Below, piece by piece: positions 27,865 to 36,942 of a stretch of 64,000 nt of DNA (positions are counted from its first letter, which is position 1; the number at the start of each line of letters is the position of its first letter). The stretch comes from Candidatus Uabimicrobium amorphum (GTDB lineage Bacteria; Planctomycetota; Uabimicrobiia; Uabimicrobiales; Uabimicrobiaceae). A program made the translations under genes and the position numbers. The DNA is taken from positions 7,020,501 to 7,084,500 of the forward strand of contig NZ_AP019860.1 of the NCBI RefSeq assembly GCF_009002475.1, given 5' to 3'. A model generated the notes under the pieces. It was not told the DNA's origin. It saw only the letters and a program-made list of their open reading frames with translations, and did no database searches.

Positions 27865-28930
27865 GAACTGCGAAATATATCTGAATGAACCGATTACACA
27901 GCTAATGGATTACGAATTTCACAAGTGTATTTTTCAAGACTTAAAAGCACATCGTATATACGATTGCATTTTTGAAGAATGTAGTTTTTCTAAATTCGAA
28001 GTGAGTAACTTTTTTGGCGACTACCAGTCACGTATCTACCGCGTCACGTTCTCAAAATGCGATATAGCCGAATTTATTATCGACGCCGAAAGCGCTGGTT
28101 TTACAATGGAAAATTGCAAAACCGAATGTGCAAAACTCGCCTTGATAGACGAAAAACAATACCACTGGGACGATCAGATGATCCATCTAGAGAATCTCCA
28201 CAATCTTACTCATCTAGATCTATCTCAAGCACTAATAGGGGACGAAGGAATCGCTTACTTGGCAAATCTTCACAACCTTATCGAACTTGACCTGTGTGGT
28301 ACAATAGTAACAAATGAAGGCATAACTCTTCTAGCAAACTTCCCTCATCTCACCAAACTTTCCTTAGAATGTACAAAGGTAGAAGATGAAGCACTTCGGC
28401 ATATAGAAAAACTCCATAAACTCACCCATCTTGACTTGTCAAATACACAGGTAGGTAACAAAGGCCTTGCATACCTAGCAAATCTCACCCATCTGACTCA
28501 CCTTGATTTGTCAAATACACAGGTAGGTAATGAAGGACTTGCGCACCTCACAAATCTCACCCATCTCACTCACCTTGACTTGGCAAATACACAGTTAGAC
28601 GACGAAGGAATGATCCACCTCGAAAATTTCCCCCATCTGGTGGAACTTGATTTATACAATACACAAGTAGGAGACAAAGGAATTGCTCATTTGGCAAAGC
28701 TCTACAACCTTACAACGCTTTGCCTATGGAAAACACAAACAGGAGATAAAGCCGCGGCTATTCTGGCAAATCTCTGCAATCTTGCTGAACTTAATATAAA
28801 TGACACACAAATTAGCCATGAAGAGATAGCAAAATTGAGAAGTTCTCTACCTAATACAGAAATAATTTTTACAGCGGAAAAGGAAGACTTTTTTACTATG
28901 ATAAAAAAATGGTGGAAGGGACTCAAATAG
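27794..28930 (+). CDS. Leucine-rich-repeat protein
   Basis: 378 residues beginning at ATG 27794, overlapping the tail of the upstream kinase gene by 71 bp; no strong ribosome site is visible, so translation may be coupled. Residues ~25-110 have a C/F-rich pattern (NCEIYL, CIFQDL, CIFEECSF) like a short pentapeptide-repeat or beta-helix. Residues ~128-345 are nine 24-residue leucine-rich repeats of the LTHLDLSNTQVGNEGLAHLA type. Repeats 4-6 are almost identical and recently duplicated. There is no signal peptide or TM segment, so it is likely a cytosolic binding protein. Its fusion-like position at the breakpoint of the third kinase copy suggests it arrived by the rearrangement that removed the pseudokinase domains. 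Confidence 0.85.
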   Translation: MKKTGTKIGEKIIGLENLDSTRYENCEIYLNEPITQLMDYEFHKCIFQDLKAHRIYDCIFEECSFSKFEVSNFFGDYQSRIYRVTFSKCDIAEFIIDAESAGFTMENCKTECAKLALIDEKQYHWDDQMIHLENLHNLTHLDLSQALIGDEGIAYLANLHNLIELDLCGTIVTNEGITLLANFPHLTKLSLECTKVEDEALRHIEKLHKLTHLDLSNTQVGNKGLAYLANLTHLTHLDLSNTQVGNEGLAHLTNLTHLTHLDLANTQLDDEGMIHLENFPHLVELDLYNTQVGDKGIAHLAKLYNLTTLCLWKTQTGDKAAAILANLCNLAELNINDTQISHEEIAKLRSSLPNTEIIFTAEKEDFFTMIKKWWKGLK

Positions 28931-28968
28931 TAATTGTAGATTTGAGGGAATTATTGCAACTCTCTTAG

Positions 28969-28998
28969 TTGGGTTCTTGTATAAAAGAACCCAAATGT
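28969..28998. terminator. Terminator between LRR gene and FHA gene
   Basis: A perfect 10-bp stem (TTGGGTTCTT at 28969-28978, AAGAACCCAA at 28985-28994) with a 6-base loop lies between two convergent genes. The downstream T-run is weak. Confidence 0.65.
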
Positions 28999-28999
28999 T

Positions 29000-29788
29000 T
29001 TACTTGAGATATTTTGTCAAGGTGATTTGGTTTCCTAAACGGTTATACTCTATTTGATCTACACACTTCAGCATAACTTTTATACCCAGTCCTCCCCAAT
29101 CTCCTTTTTCGTATATCTCTCTTGCAGCTTCAACAGTGGATAATTTCGTTTTATGAGCGACTTCATTCTTTGAATTGAAGCCTTTTCCCTGATCTCTGAC
29201 AATAAAAACAATTTCCTCTCCAGGAAAGTGAAGATAATGAAACTCTATTACCATTTCTTCATTGTATTTATGTCCGTGGCGTTGGGCGTTGCCAATCGCT
29301 TCATTCACAGCCATACCTAGTTGGTATTTCTCTTGTTCTGTGGCATTGATTGTTTCCAGTTTCTGCTCAACAATTTCGCAAACCTGCCGAATGTCTTTGT
29401 TGGAAGAAAAAAACTGAAATAAGATATTATTTGCGGTAATTATTTCTGTACTATTGCAGTTTGCTTTTTCTCGGAAATCAACTATTCGTGTCGGTTCCAG
29501 CAAAGGTTCTTCCGAAAAAGTCATCTTCGCATTGCCAATTTGAATAACATCGCCATTTTCCAATGCGCGAAAAACAACTTTTTTTCCGTTTATCCAAATT
29601 CCATTTGCGGAATTCAAATCCTCTAAGAAGATATTTTTTTCATCTTTATAAACTTGGGCGTGCCGACGGGAAATAGATCCATCTAGGAGCACGACATCAT
29701 TCTCGTTTCCACGACCAATTGTAATTCTATTGTCGATAGGAAGTACCTCTGTAAAGCTATTTGTTATTTCTATGTTTAAACTCGCCAT
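29000..29788 (-). CDS. FHA domain + RsbW-like HATPase (candidate anti-sigma/serine kinase)
   Basis: 262 residues. ATG at 29788 has AGGAGG six bases upstream; an in-frame GTG further up overlaps that site. Residues ~5-95 form an FHA domain (TIGRGNENDVVL, SISRRHAQV, NGIWING), which binds phospho-threonine peptides. Residues ~135-262 are an RsbW-type GHKL ATPase: the N box is MAVNEAIGNAQRHGH, the G1-like motif is VRDQGKGF and a later box is GLGIKVM. RsbW-like proteins bind and inhibit sigma factors or phosphorylate anti-anti-sigma proteins. The ribosome site overlaps the stop codon of the upstream sigma-like gene, so the two are translated together. Inference: an anti-sigma switch whose FHA domain senses Ser/Thr kinase output, perhaps from the kinase cluster to the left. 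Confidence 0.85.
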   Translation of the reverse strand: MASLNIEITNSFTEVLPIDNRITIGRGNENDVVLLDGSISRRHAQVYKDEKNIFLEDLNSANGIWINGKKVVFRALENGDVIQIGNAKMTFSEEPLLEPTRIVDFREKANCNSTEIITANNILFQFFSSNKDIRQVCEIVEQKLETINATEQEKYQLGMAVNEAIGNAQRHGHKYNEEMVIEFHYLHFPGEEIVFIVRDQGKGFNSKNEVAHKTKLSTVEAAREIYEKGDWGGLGIKVMLKCVDQIEYNRLGNQITLTKYLK

Positions 29789-29797
29789 AAACACCTC

Positions 29798-30562
29798 CTA
29801 AATTTCATTTACTTCGATCCAATGAGCATATTGAAAAAATAAATTTTTCTCCTCTTGGGGAATGGGAATATTATCTGGCAGAAGTAATGTCTCCCTAATT
29901 TCTTGCAACAAAATTGTCTCAAATAGAGCCTTTGCCGTTTTCATTCTCTGATAAATTCGATCTTCTACCTTTTTCTTTTCTATACTGCTACATTCCTCGG
30001 AAATTTCATTAAAAAAAATGGCCACATCAAAAGCCGTCTTTTTGCTCTTTTCTTTAGAGAAAAATTTATACTGGAACATACGAAACATAATTTTATCGGT
30101 GGATTTATCTTGTTCCTTTAGTTTTACCAAGGTGGAATTCATCAGTGTTTCCACATAATCAATTTCAAAATCCACCTCTGTGGTGTCATGAGAAAAGCCC
30201 GCTTCCATTACTTTAGGATCTAAAAAAACAGTTGCATTTACATACATACTGACTTTCTTTTGAAAATAGCGAGTAGCAATCGTAAACATTAAATTTCTCA
30301 GTTTTCCTTTTTCAGGGTCAGCGCTACGAAATATTTTTTTTCTATTTTCGAGTATGTATGAGAAAAATTGCGCAAACATATCTTGAGCATAGTTTTTATC
30401 GTAATATCCCATTTTCCTAAATTGTCGGCTAAATAGATTTGTGATGGGACTTTGAAAGCGTTGGAGTATAGATAAAAGGGCTTCGTCACGCTCACTGATG
30501 TTATAATTCGTCGTGCTTAGTCCCGCAGTGACTACTTTAATCCAATCCGTATCTTTTTTCAT
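29798..30562 (-). CDS. Divergent ECF-like RNA polymerase sigma factor
   Basis: 254 residues; ATG at 30562 follows GGGAGG. The segment around DMFAQFFSYILENRKKIF with ADPEKGKLRNLMFTIATRYFQKK resembles region 2 of planctomycete/verrucomicrobial ECF sigma factors (a Q-x-F-F-x-x-L-E-x motif, then D-P-x-K-G-K-F/L-R). The C-terminal half is helical and could hold region 4, but the HTH is not obvious. It is translationally coupled to the downstream FHA-HATPase gene, which supports a sigma/anti-sigma pair. Similarity is weak and I call it from pattern only; it could be another DNA-binding helical protein. Confidence 0.6.
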   Translation of the reverse strand: MKKDTDWIKVVTAGLSTTNYNISERDEALLSILQRFQSPITNLFSRQFRKMGYYDKNYAQDMFAQFFSYILENRKKIFRSADPEKGKLRNLMFTIATRYFQKKVSMYVNATVFLDPKVMEAGFSHDTTEVDFEIDYVETLMNSTLVKLKEQDKSTDKIMFRMFQYKFFSKEKSKKTAFDVAIFFNEISEECSSIEKKKVEDRIYQRMKTAKALFETILLQEIRETLLLPDNIPIPQEEKNLFFQYAHWIEVNEI

Positions 30563-30641
30563 ATAAACCTCCCTTTCTACTAATCTATTACCTTAATGAT
30601 AAAAATCCTGAGAGATTTTTTTGTTTTTTTTAAATTTATTC

Positions 30642-33600
30642 TCAAGGTGCGCAAAAGGTATCGAAAATCGCCGCTTGCCAATGCTGTGTATATTGCGGAC
30701 GACACTCTAATACAATTTGTTTTACATAAGGATGTATTGCCCATCTAAAAAATAATTGTTGAGCGCTCTTTAGATGCAAAACCTCATATACAGCAAAAAG
30801 TATATAGATCAGTTCGTTTTGCAAATTTTGCAAAGCGTTGTCACTTAAAAAGCCAAGCCTCGTTAGTGCAATTTCGATGTCTGCATTATCTTGGCTTTGC
30901 AGTAAGTAAATAAAAGTTTTGACTGCTTGCGATTTATGCTGTGTATATTCGCATAAAAACTGTGCTGCGCGCGTTTTGATCTCAGGATTGTCGTGTAAAA
31001 CCAAATCACTAAGATAGGTAACGCACTTTGGAGTGTTGATTTTGTATAAAGCATAAACAGCCATTTTCGCTTTTTTGTCATTACCATCACGTGCTTGTTG
31101 ATATATGGCATCAATCCCCACATCTCCCAGAGGTTGCAGTAGTGCAATTGCGTCATCGGTGTAGTTTGCTAATAGGTCCAAAAATTTATCGAGTCCATAT
31201 GCATTATTACCATTTATTTGAATGAGAATTTCGCGACAATCATGATGATAACCGTATGATGGACTCCCTTCCATGGCATCTACGAGTAATTTACTCAACT
31301 CTGTATCATCTATAGCAAACTTTTTCATTAATTGTGGTAAAATTCCAAGGATTTTCGTTATGATTCTTACAGCACCCGGCATTAGATTTTTGTCTTTTAG
31401 CGCTTCTAGCAGAGTAGGAAAAAAAACATGGGCGTTCTCTTCGGTAATGCATTTAGAGATGCAGCAGAATGTAATGAAGCGTAAATGGTCCGATCCATTG
31501 ATATACTGCTGCCAATCGCAAAGAAAAATTTCACATATATCGGCGTTGACATAATAACCTATATTTTTTATTATTTGTTCCTTTTGTTGTTGGTTACACG
31601 TCTGCCAAAATTCGTCCAAGGTTTTTTTCCGGAACACTTGTATGAAATTATCTCGTGATGATAATGAGGCTTTGATTTCTCTTTTTGCCACAACCTTTAG
31701 GAGAGATAGTTCTACTTCTTGTGGTAAAAGTTTTATCTTGCCAAAAGCACCTACCACTTCTTCCTGTATATCTTTGTCATCGGAATCCAAAAGTAGTAAC
31801 AACTGATCAGTTGCCTCAGCCAAAGCACCTAGTTTTTGTAGTGCATAGACAATTCGCCATATCATATCGCACTCACATAAGCCAAGAAATTCAATAAGTT
31901 TGTCAATTACTTTTTCATTGTGGGTGTTCCCTAACGTATCAATCGTTGCATCGACTACGTATTCTTCTTCTTTCACGTCGAGAAACCCAATAAGCTTATT
32001 AATAGTACTGTCATCCAAAGGTCCCATATTTTCCAAGGCTTTTATTACCGTTTGCCGTACATATCGATCATCTACGTCCAGTAACGCCGTAAGTTGTTTC
32101 GTGGCCTGTGTGTATTGTAGTTCGCCAATGGTGAAAATACACATTATACGAACTAGATAATCATGGTGATGTATATATTTCAAACAATGACGCGCTATTT
32201 GTTCTTTTTCAATGGGGCTACGTTGCAGTAAAAACATAATATTCGCCCAGGTACTATCTGTACCTGTAAAACCACCATCGATTGTGACGATCATCCAAAG
32301 AAAGAATCGCGGTTTACAATCTGTTAATTTTGGAGGGCGTTGCACAAATTTAATGAGCCGTTGTGCAACATTTTCATCTATTTGTGGACGGATCGTCGAT
32401 ACTGGCGGATATGGAGCATATGCCTTGATAATTTGCCGTGATATAAAATGTTGAATTTCTTCATCATCGTTTTCTAATAAAGTTTGCACTAACATCATAG
32501 GATCTACTTTGCGATCGTCGTCGTCATAATGAAAAACATTATGCTTTATATTTTTGACAATTTGTAAGGATGCAGCATGATTGAATTGTAAACCGGCGAC
32601 TACAAAATGAAAAAATAAATCCTCTTGTTCTATTTGTTTTAAAACCTCGCTCCAGTTGTGCTGCTGTAAAAAATCGTGTTTTTTATTGTCAGACTCAGGT
32701 CTATCGTATGGAATGAGACTTTGCTGCCAATCAATGATAGTCTTTTCGTGACCCAAGGCTTCCACTATATGCCAATGTTCTATAGACAAACAGGAGATAA
32801 AATGCGGAGAATTCTTGATGATTCTTAAGACAGACAGTATCGCGACTGTGGGATAAGAATCAATAAAATCGAGTACAAGTCCAAATACATCTTGTGGCAC
32901 TTTTTGGCCGATGAGTCCAAGGGTGCGTATGCTTTCTTCTACATTGTTGTTATTCTGCAAATTACTTGCTAGATGACATACCACCGTATCGATTTGCGCG
33001 GATTGAATATCGCTAAAAATCGGTGTTGTGACAAAGTTCATCGCTTCAAGTGTTTGTTTTGCGACAGATTGTACATCTTCATTTGCACGAGAAAGCAAGG
33101 GAGCCATGTCTTGTGCTAATTCACGTAGACCGAGTTTTGCGATGGTTTGTAGTACATCTTTCAATAAGTCGCGATCTTTACAACTAAGTAGCGTTTTTAG
33201 ATATGGAGTAATACATTTTCGTATAGAAGTTATGTCTATGTTTTGTAACCAAAACAGTGCGTAATGCACGATTTTTTTATCACTGCTTTGTAGTGCCCTG
33301 CATAAGTGGCTGGCAATTTTTTTGGCCTCTTTTCCCAACATGAAAATACGAATAATTTCTTGAGGATCAAGACGATAGTAAACCTCTTCGCCTTGGAAGA
33401 AAAAATGCTTTTCGATAAGGTGTGGATGCAAGGTGTTGATCATGATCGCCCTATCTGTTTTTTTGTGATAGATCACACCGTGATCGTTACCTCTTGCGGA
33501 ATGGCATCCCCAAGGGCATGTTTGATAACCCGACGTCATATACCAAACAGGACGATATCCAAAATCAGGATGCAACTGCTTTTTACCGTCCATCAATTGA

Positions 33601-33842
33601 CGTAGCGCTTGTGCAATTTCACGATGTGAGGTCTCCGATGCGACAACCACTTGCCAGTCTTTCCTGATGGTTTCTAATAGTTCTTTACCTTGTTTTAAAA
33701 AACCTTGTTGCGAATAATCAGTAAAAGAATCACTACTTCTGTCTATTTTAGCTGACGATGGATATAAACGATTTTGTAATCGCTGTAGACCAATATCCCC
33801 AGCAATTAACTCACATAATTCTTTGTGCTTTGGTATCACCAT
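30642..33842 (-). CDS. HEAT-repeat protein with cysteine-containing N-terminal domain
   Basis: About 1066 residues from ATG 33842, where GGAAG sits five bases upstream; ATG 33854 and codons up to 33935 are also in frame. The first ~180 residues are a non-repeat domain with WYMTSGYQTCPWGCHSARGN and a following HPHLIEKHFFF segment. The paired Cys and His could bind metal, but I do not recognise the family. From about 180 to the end the protein is helical HEAT/ARM repeats (QLTALLDVDDRYVRQTVIKAL, EDVQSVAKQTLEAM and similar), a scaffold for protein contacts. No signal peptide or TM is seen. It is transcribed in the same direction as the sigma operon, 80 bp downstream. Confidence 0.8.
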   Translation of the reverse strand: MVIPKHKELCELIAGDIGLQRLQNRLYPSSAKIDRSSDSFTDYSQQGFLKQGKELLETIRKDWQVVVASETSHREIAQALRQLMDGKKQLHPDFGYRPVWYMTSGYQTCPWGCHSARGNDHGVIYHKKTDRAIMINTLHPHLIEKHFFFQGEEVYYRLDPQEIIRIFMLGKEAKKIASHLCRALQSSDKKIVHYALFWLQNIDITSIRKCITPYLKTLLSCKDRDLLKDVLQTIAKLGLRELAQDMAPLLSRANEDVQSVAKQTLEAMNFVTTPIFSDIQSAQIDTVVCHLASNLQNNNNVEESIRTLGLIGQKVPQDVFGLVLDFIDSYPTVAILSVLRIIKNSPHFISCLSIEHWHIVEALGHEKTIIDWQQSLIPYDRPESDNKKHDFLQQHNWSEVLKQIEQEDLFFHFVVAGLQFNHAASLQIVKNIKHNVFHYDDDDRKVDPMMLVQTLLENDDEEIQHFISRQIIKAYAPYPPVSTIRPQIDENVAQRLIKFVQRPPKLTDCKPRFFLWMIVTIDGGFTGTDSTWANIMFLLQRSPIEKEQIARHCLKYIHHHDYLVRIMCIFTIGELQYTQATKQLTALLDVDDRYVRQTVIKALENMGPLDDSTINKLIGFLDVKEEEYVVDATIDTLGNTHNEKVIDKLIEFLGLCECDMIWRIVYALQKLGALAEATDQLLLLLDSDDKDIQEEVVGAFGKIKLLPQEVELSLLKVVAKREIKASLSSRDNFIQVFRKKTLDEFWQTCNQQQKEQIIKNIGYYVNADICEIFLCDWQQYINGSDHLRFITFCCISKCITEENAHVFFPTLLEALKDKNLMPGAVRIITKILGILPQLMKKFAIDDTELSKLLVDAMEGSPSYGYHHDCREILIQINGNNAYGLDKFLDLLANYTDDAIALLQPLGDVGIDAIYQQARDGNDKKAKMAVYALYKINTPKCVTYLSDLVLHDNPEIKTRAAQFLCEYTQHKSQAVKTFIYLLQSQDNADIEIALTRLGFLSDNALQNLQNELIYILFAVYEVLHLKSAQQLFFRWAIHPYVKQIVLECRPQYTQHWQAAIFDTFCAP

Positions 33843-34055
33843 AATTTCTTCCATTTTTCCATATTTAAATAGAATATCGTATGTAACCGACATTCTCATC
33901 GAGTAAAATCCCGCGGATTTGAACCTTCTTTTCACACAACTCTATTACCTACTATAACAATTTCCCACATTCATCCCAACAATTGATCCTTCTTTATATC
34001 ATAGTTATTTTGCTGTTGCTGCGAGAACCCCAAATTGCTACTATAAAAAATAAGA

Positions 34056-34145
34056 ATAGGCGTTACGTCCCCGAAAGGTCGGACGGCTGAGCCTATAATT
34101 ACTACCTCCACAACCGTGTTTTCACATATGAAAAAGTTGGGTTGT
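34056..34145 (+). promoter_or_regulatory. Structured 5' leader, two stacked hairpins
   Basis: Hairpin 1 has an outer stem ATAGGC (34056-34061) with GCCTAT (34091-34096) and an inner stem CGTCC/GGACG closed by a GAAA tetraloop. The two stems are separated by an asymmetric internal loop. Hairpin 2 has ACAACC/GGTTGT (34110-34115, 34140-34145) outside TTTTCA/TGAAAA with a 4-base loop. Both lie within 140 bases upstream of the membrane protein at 34193. It does not match a riboswitch consensus I can recall; it may be a new leader element or chance structure. Confidence 0.4.
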
Positions 34146-34192
34146 AATTTGGCTGTTACTCTCCTGAAGGACTTAACTTCGAAAGGCAAAAT

Positions 34193-35509
34193 GTGAAAAT
34201 TGAGCATTATGAATCGCATAAATACATGAAGCTTATTGATAATGGCTATCGATATGTTGGAGACGAGCGTAAATTTTTTTTACTATTTTATTGCTTTGGT
34301 GCTTTAGCTGTTGCTTGTTTTATCTTTTGGCCGTATGAATGGTACAAAATAATTTTAACCGTTGTTTTAGGTGCCATCAGTGCGGTATTTTTTTTCGCCT
34401 CCTTACCTTACGGTTACATTAAAGATATGGAACTCGATCATGTAAAGAGCAAGTGGTCTTTGTCTTTTATGACACCGCGTCATCGTTTGGAAAACCAGAT
34501 ATTAAACTTTAAAGAAATCGACTGTGTTTACTTTATGCATTACGGTAATCTTTCCCCTTCACCTGGGGATCTCAATATGCACATTCATATTGAGATGAAA
34601 ACGCAAAATATACCTTTGGCATGCCAAAAAGAATCGGGACCACGTTTTCAATTAGAAGGTATTGATAGCCACAGTAAAATGCTCGACTTTGCAAAACGCT
34701 TGGCGCAAATATTAGAAATGGACAAAGTTGTCATCGAGCGCAATGACCCTCTTGTTTGTATCATTCGTTTGTGCAGAGAAACAAAAGCGAAAAAAATCGA
34801 AGTAGAGACAACAGAGATATCTGATTTACATACTTTTTACCAATCGCAGATGGAGCCTCTACCACAATTACAAAAAATTGTGTGTAAAGAATGGAATCCT
34901 GAGGAATCAGAAATTGTGGGGGAAGTGGAGTATCGTCGCGGTGAGTCTCTTGTCATAAAATACCAGGAACCAAAAGAGTCGATTTGGTTGATGCTGTTGA
35001 TTGCACCTGTCTTCGCAGGAATTTTTACCAGCACGCTCGCAATACCATATTTCTTTTTTGCGGATACTGTTTTAAGACATCCCAAACAAATTATACCATT
35101 TTTTGTGGTCGGGTATCTCGTTTCTATTGTTGGCTTGATTTTGTATATTCTTATTCTGAAAAGACAAAATTATTTTGCTCCGCAAATACATCAATTTGAT
35201 CTACGACAAAAAACATGGACAATTAGCGACAAAGACCAACAAACCAACTTTGACTTGAATGATGCGAACAATGTGATTTTATCCATTCGTCATCAAACAG
35301 TTCGTACCGGTGCTAGGAGAAGAAGCGGTTATAAAGTATACCATGTGTATTTTGCTGTTGTACGACTAAGCGGTCTTGATGAGAAAGAATTAGTTGTCGG
35401 GCAAACGCAAAACTACCCGCGAATAGCCGATGCTTACCATCATGGCCTTTATTTTGCCAACGTGTTTTGTCAAGCGTGCGATAAAAATTTGACACTCGAT
35501 GCACCATAG
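34193..35509 (+). CDS. Four-TM membrane protein, unknown function
   Basis: 438 residues from GTG 34193, with GAAAGG at suitable spacing. Two hydrophobic segments lie near residues 28-48 and 52-72, and two more near 262-290 and 300-325. Large polar parts (75-260 and 330-438) probably lie on one side of the membrane. The first and second halves have the same layout (TM hairpin followed by a soluble domain with ...W(S/T)...D/R...), suggesting an internal duplication. I do not recognise the family. It is preceded by a structured leader and converges with the DUF2330 gene, the two stops being 9 bp apart. Confidence 0.7.
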   Translation: MKIEHYESHKYMKLIDNGYRYVGDERKFFLLFYCFGALAVACFIFWPYEWYKIILTVVLGAISAVFFFASLPYGYIKDMELDHVKSKWSLSFMTPRHRLENQILNFKEIDCVYFMHYGNLSPSPGDLNMHIHIEMKTQNIPLACQKESGPRFQLEGIDSHSKMLDFAKRLAQILEMDKVVIERNDPLVCIIRLCRETKAKKIEVETTEISDLHTFYQSQMEPLPQLQKIVCKEWNPEESEIVGEVEYRRGESLVIKYQEPKESIWLMLLIAPVFAGIFTSTLAIPYFFFADTVLRHPKQIIPFFVVGYLVSIVGLILYILILKRQNYFAPQIHQFDLRQKTWTISDKDQQTNFDLNDANNVILSIRHQTVRTGARRRSGYKVYHVYFAVVRLSGLDEKELVVGQTQNYPRIADAYHHGLYFANVFCQACDKNLTLDAP

Positions 35510-35518
35510 TGTTGACGT

Positions 35519-36550
35519 CTATCTTTTACGTTTATATCTAAGAAAAAAAATAATGATAACCGTGTAAACTATAGTATTAAAGAGAATATCTCCGCGGTTA
35601 TAAACATAAACAATTTGGGGAGGACGTCTTATTTGCTTCTGATTGCTTGAATTAGAAAAATAGACATCTGCACCACTTGGACGATAGGAAGAATAATCTT
35701 CAAATTCCGTGAGTTGCCAATCGTGTGGCTTCGTATCCATGGATAGTGTTGTAGACTCAAGAATGACATTGCGATGTCCTGTAGATATTGGGCCAGCCCA
35801 AACCTCTTTTCCAGGCCATTTACCTTCTTCGCCAAGAGTTCCCTGCATGTAATTATTGCTTAAAAAGTACACGCGCAATAATCTTTTTGTGGTTTTTTCG
35901 TTGTTGGCGTGTTGTGGTTCACGATAGGGAAAAAATGGACGCTCAGTGGCAAAGCTCATTCTAACTGCTGAAGTTGCTATTTGTTTTTTATCCACATCTT
36001 TGGCTATTTTAAAAGCGGATATTTTCCACCCCTTATCGATATAAGGTTGAATCCACTGCTTTAAATTTTTAGGAAATTGGTACTCATGTTGTTGTAGCCA
36101 ATTTTTTAAAGCCGTAGCGCTGTCTGCTTCTAATACAGCAACTTCATAAATAGACACACGTTTTTTTTCTAATACTCTAACAGACCTAGCACTCTTGCTC
36201 TTCACTTGAACCATAGATAACCTAGACCAACTGATCCCAAAAGAACGTTGTCTTTCGATGAGTGTTGCAGCGGTGAGTTCTCCCAAAATCGAAAATGCTA
36301 TATCGCTCGCTTTTTCTAAAGTCGGTTGCGTGGGAGTAGGTACTAAAAAACCAAAATGCTCTGCTTCTGTTTGAAAAGAAGCACGACGAATGAAGTGCTG
36401 TATTTTATTTTCTTCATCCCAGATAATAATCGCGCTTTCATCAGCAATCTCGACAGGAACCTTCGCCGAAACAGTGGCACAAGCATGGAGACTATTGGTG
36501 AAAGAAAGTGCTATGGAAATAAACAAAAGCATTTTAAAATAGTTATTCAT
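35519..36550 (-). CDS. DUF2330 family membrane-anchored exported protein
   Basis: 343 residues from ATG 36550, with AGGAG six bases upstream. The signal peptide (MLLFISIALSFTNSLHA) is followed at once by CATVSAKVPVEIADESAIIIWD, then HFIRRASFQTEAEHFGFLVPTPTQPTL. This is the signature opening of DUF2330 proteins, in which a conserved Cys follows the leader. A single hydrophobic segment near the C-terminus (ILFNTIVYTVIIIFFL) followed by RYKRKR would anchor it to the inner membrane facing outward. The biochemical function of the family is unknown. Confidence 0.85.
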   Translation of the reverse strand: MNNYFKMLLFISIALSFTNSLHACATVSAKVPVEIADESAIIIWDEENKIQHFIRRASFQTEAEHFGFLVPTPTQPTLEKASDIAFSILGELTAATLIERQRSFGISWSRLSMVQVKSKSARSVRVLEKKRVSIYEVAVLEADSATALKNWLQQHEYQFPKNLKQWIQPYIDKGWKISAFKIAKDVDKKQIATSAVRMSFATERPFFPYREPQHANNEKTTKRLLRVYFLSNNYMQGTLGEEGKWPGKEVWAGPISTGHRNVILESTTLSMDTKPHDWQLTEFEDYSSYRPSGADVYFSNSSNQKQIRRPPQIVYVYNRGDILFNTIVYTVIIIFFLRYKRKR

Positions 36551-36942
36551 TGTATCTCCTATTATCTTTTTAGTAACAAAGTTAAGTGAGAAATTATAAA
36601 CCACATCTTAACTTTTACCTAAAATCTAAGTATATATGTCAGTATGTGTTTTAGATAGGAAGACTATGATATGCTACCAATTCAAATCTAGCACGATTTG
36701 ATACGATGTCATTATTTATATTGTAGTTTAAGGGTGGGTTGAATGCCGCGTCTGACCGATGTGATACGATGTCATTATTTATATTGTAGTTTAAAGAGGT
36801 TTTGAAAATTAGATCGTAGGTTTCTATATATCTTATGTTTACTTACCTCCAATTACATTGTATTTCATTTAAAGGCACACTTGTATCAAAAAATGTGAAG
36901 TAGGTTAATTAGATACACTTCAAACAAATGAACGATCAAAAA
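36551..36942. other. Intergenic region with a spaced direct repeat
   Basis: About 390 bp of AT-rich DNA between two minus-strand genes. Apart from the 38-bp repeat pair at 36694-36794 I see no gene or clear terminator. Confidence 0.5.
36694..36794. repeat. 38-bp direct repeat pair with 25-bp spacer
   Basis: Copies at 36694-36731 and 36757-36794 match at all but one position (T/G at the fifth base); the core is TGATACGATGTCATTATTTA followed by TATTGTAGTTTAA. The 63-bp period resembles one repeat-spacer unit of a CRISPR array, but there are only two copies and no cas genes nearby. Confidence 0.8.

Noticed and set aside
36694..36794. CRISPR array call
   Set aside because: Only two repeats and one spacer, and no cas genes in the window; kept as a direct repeat.
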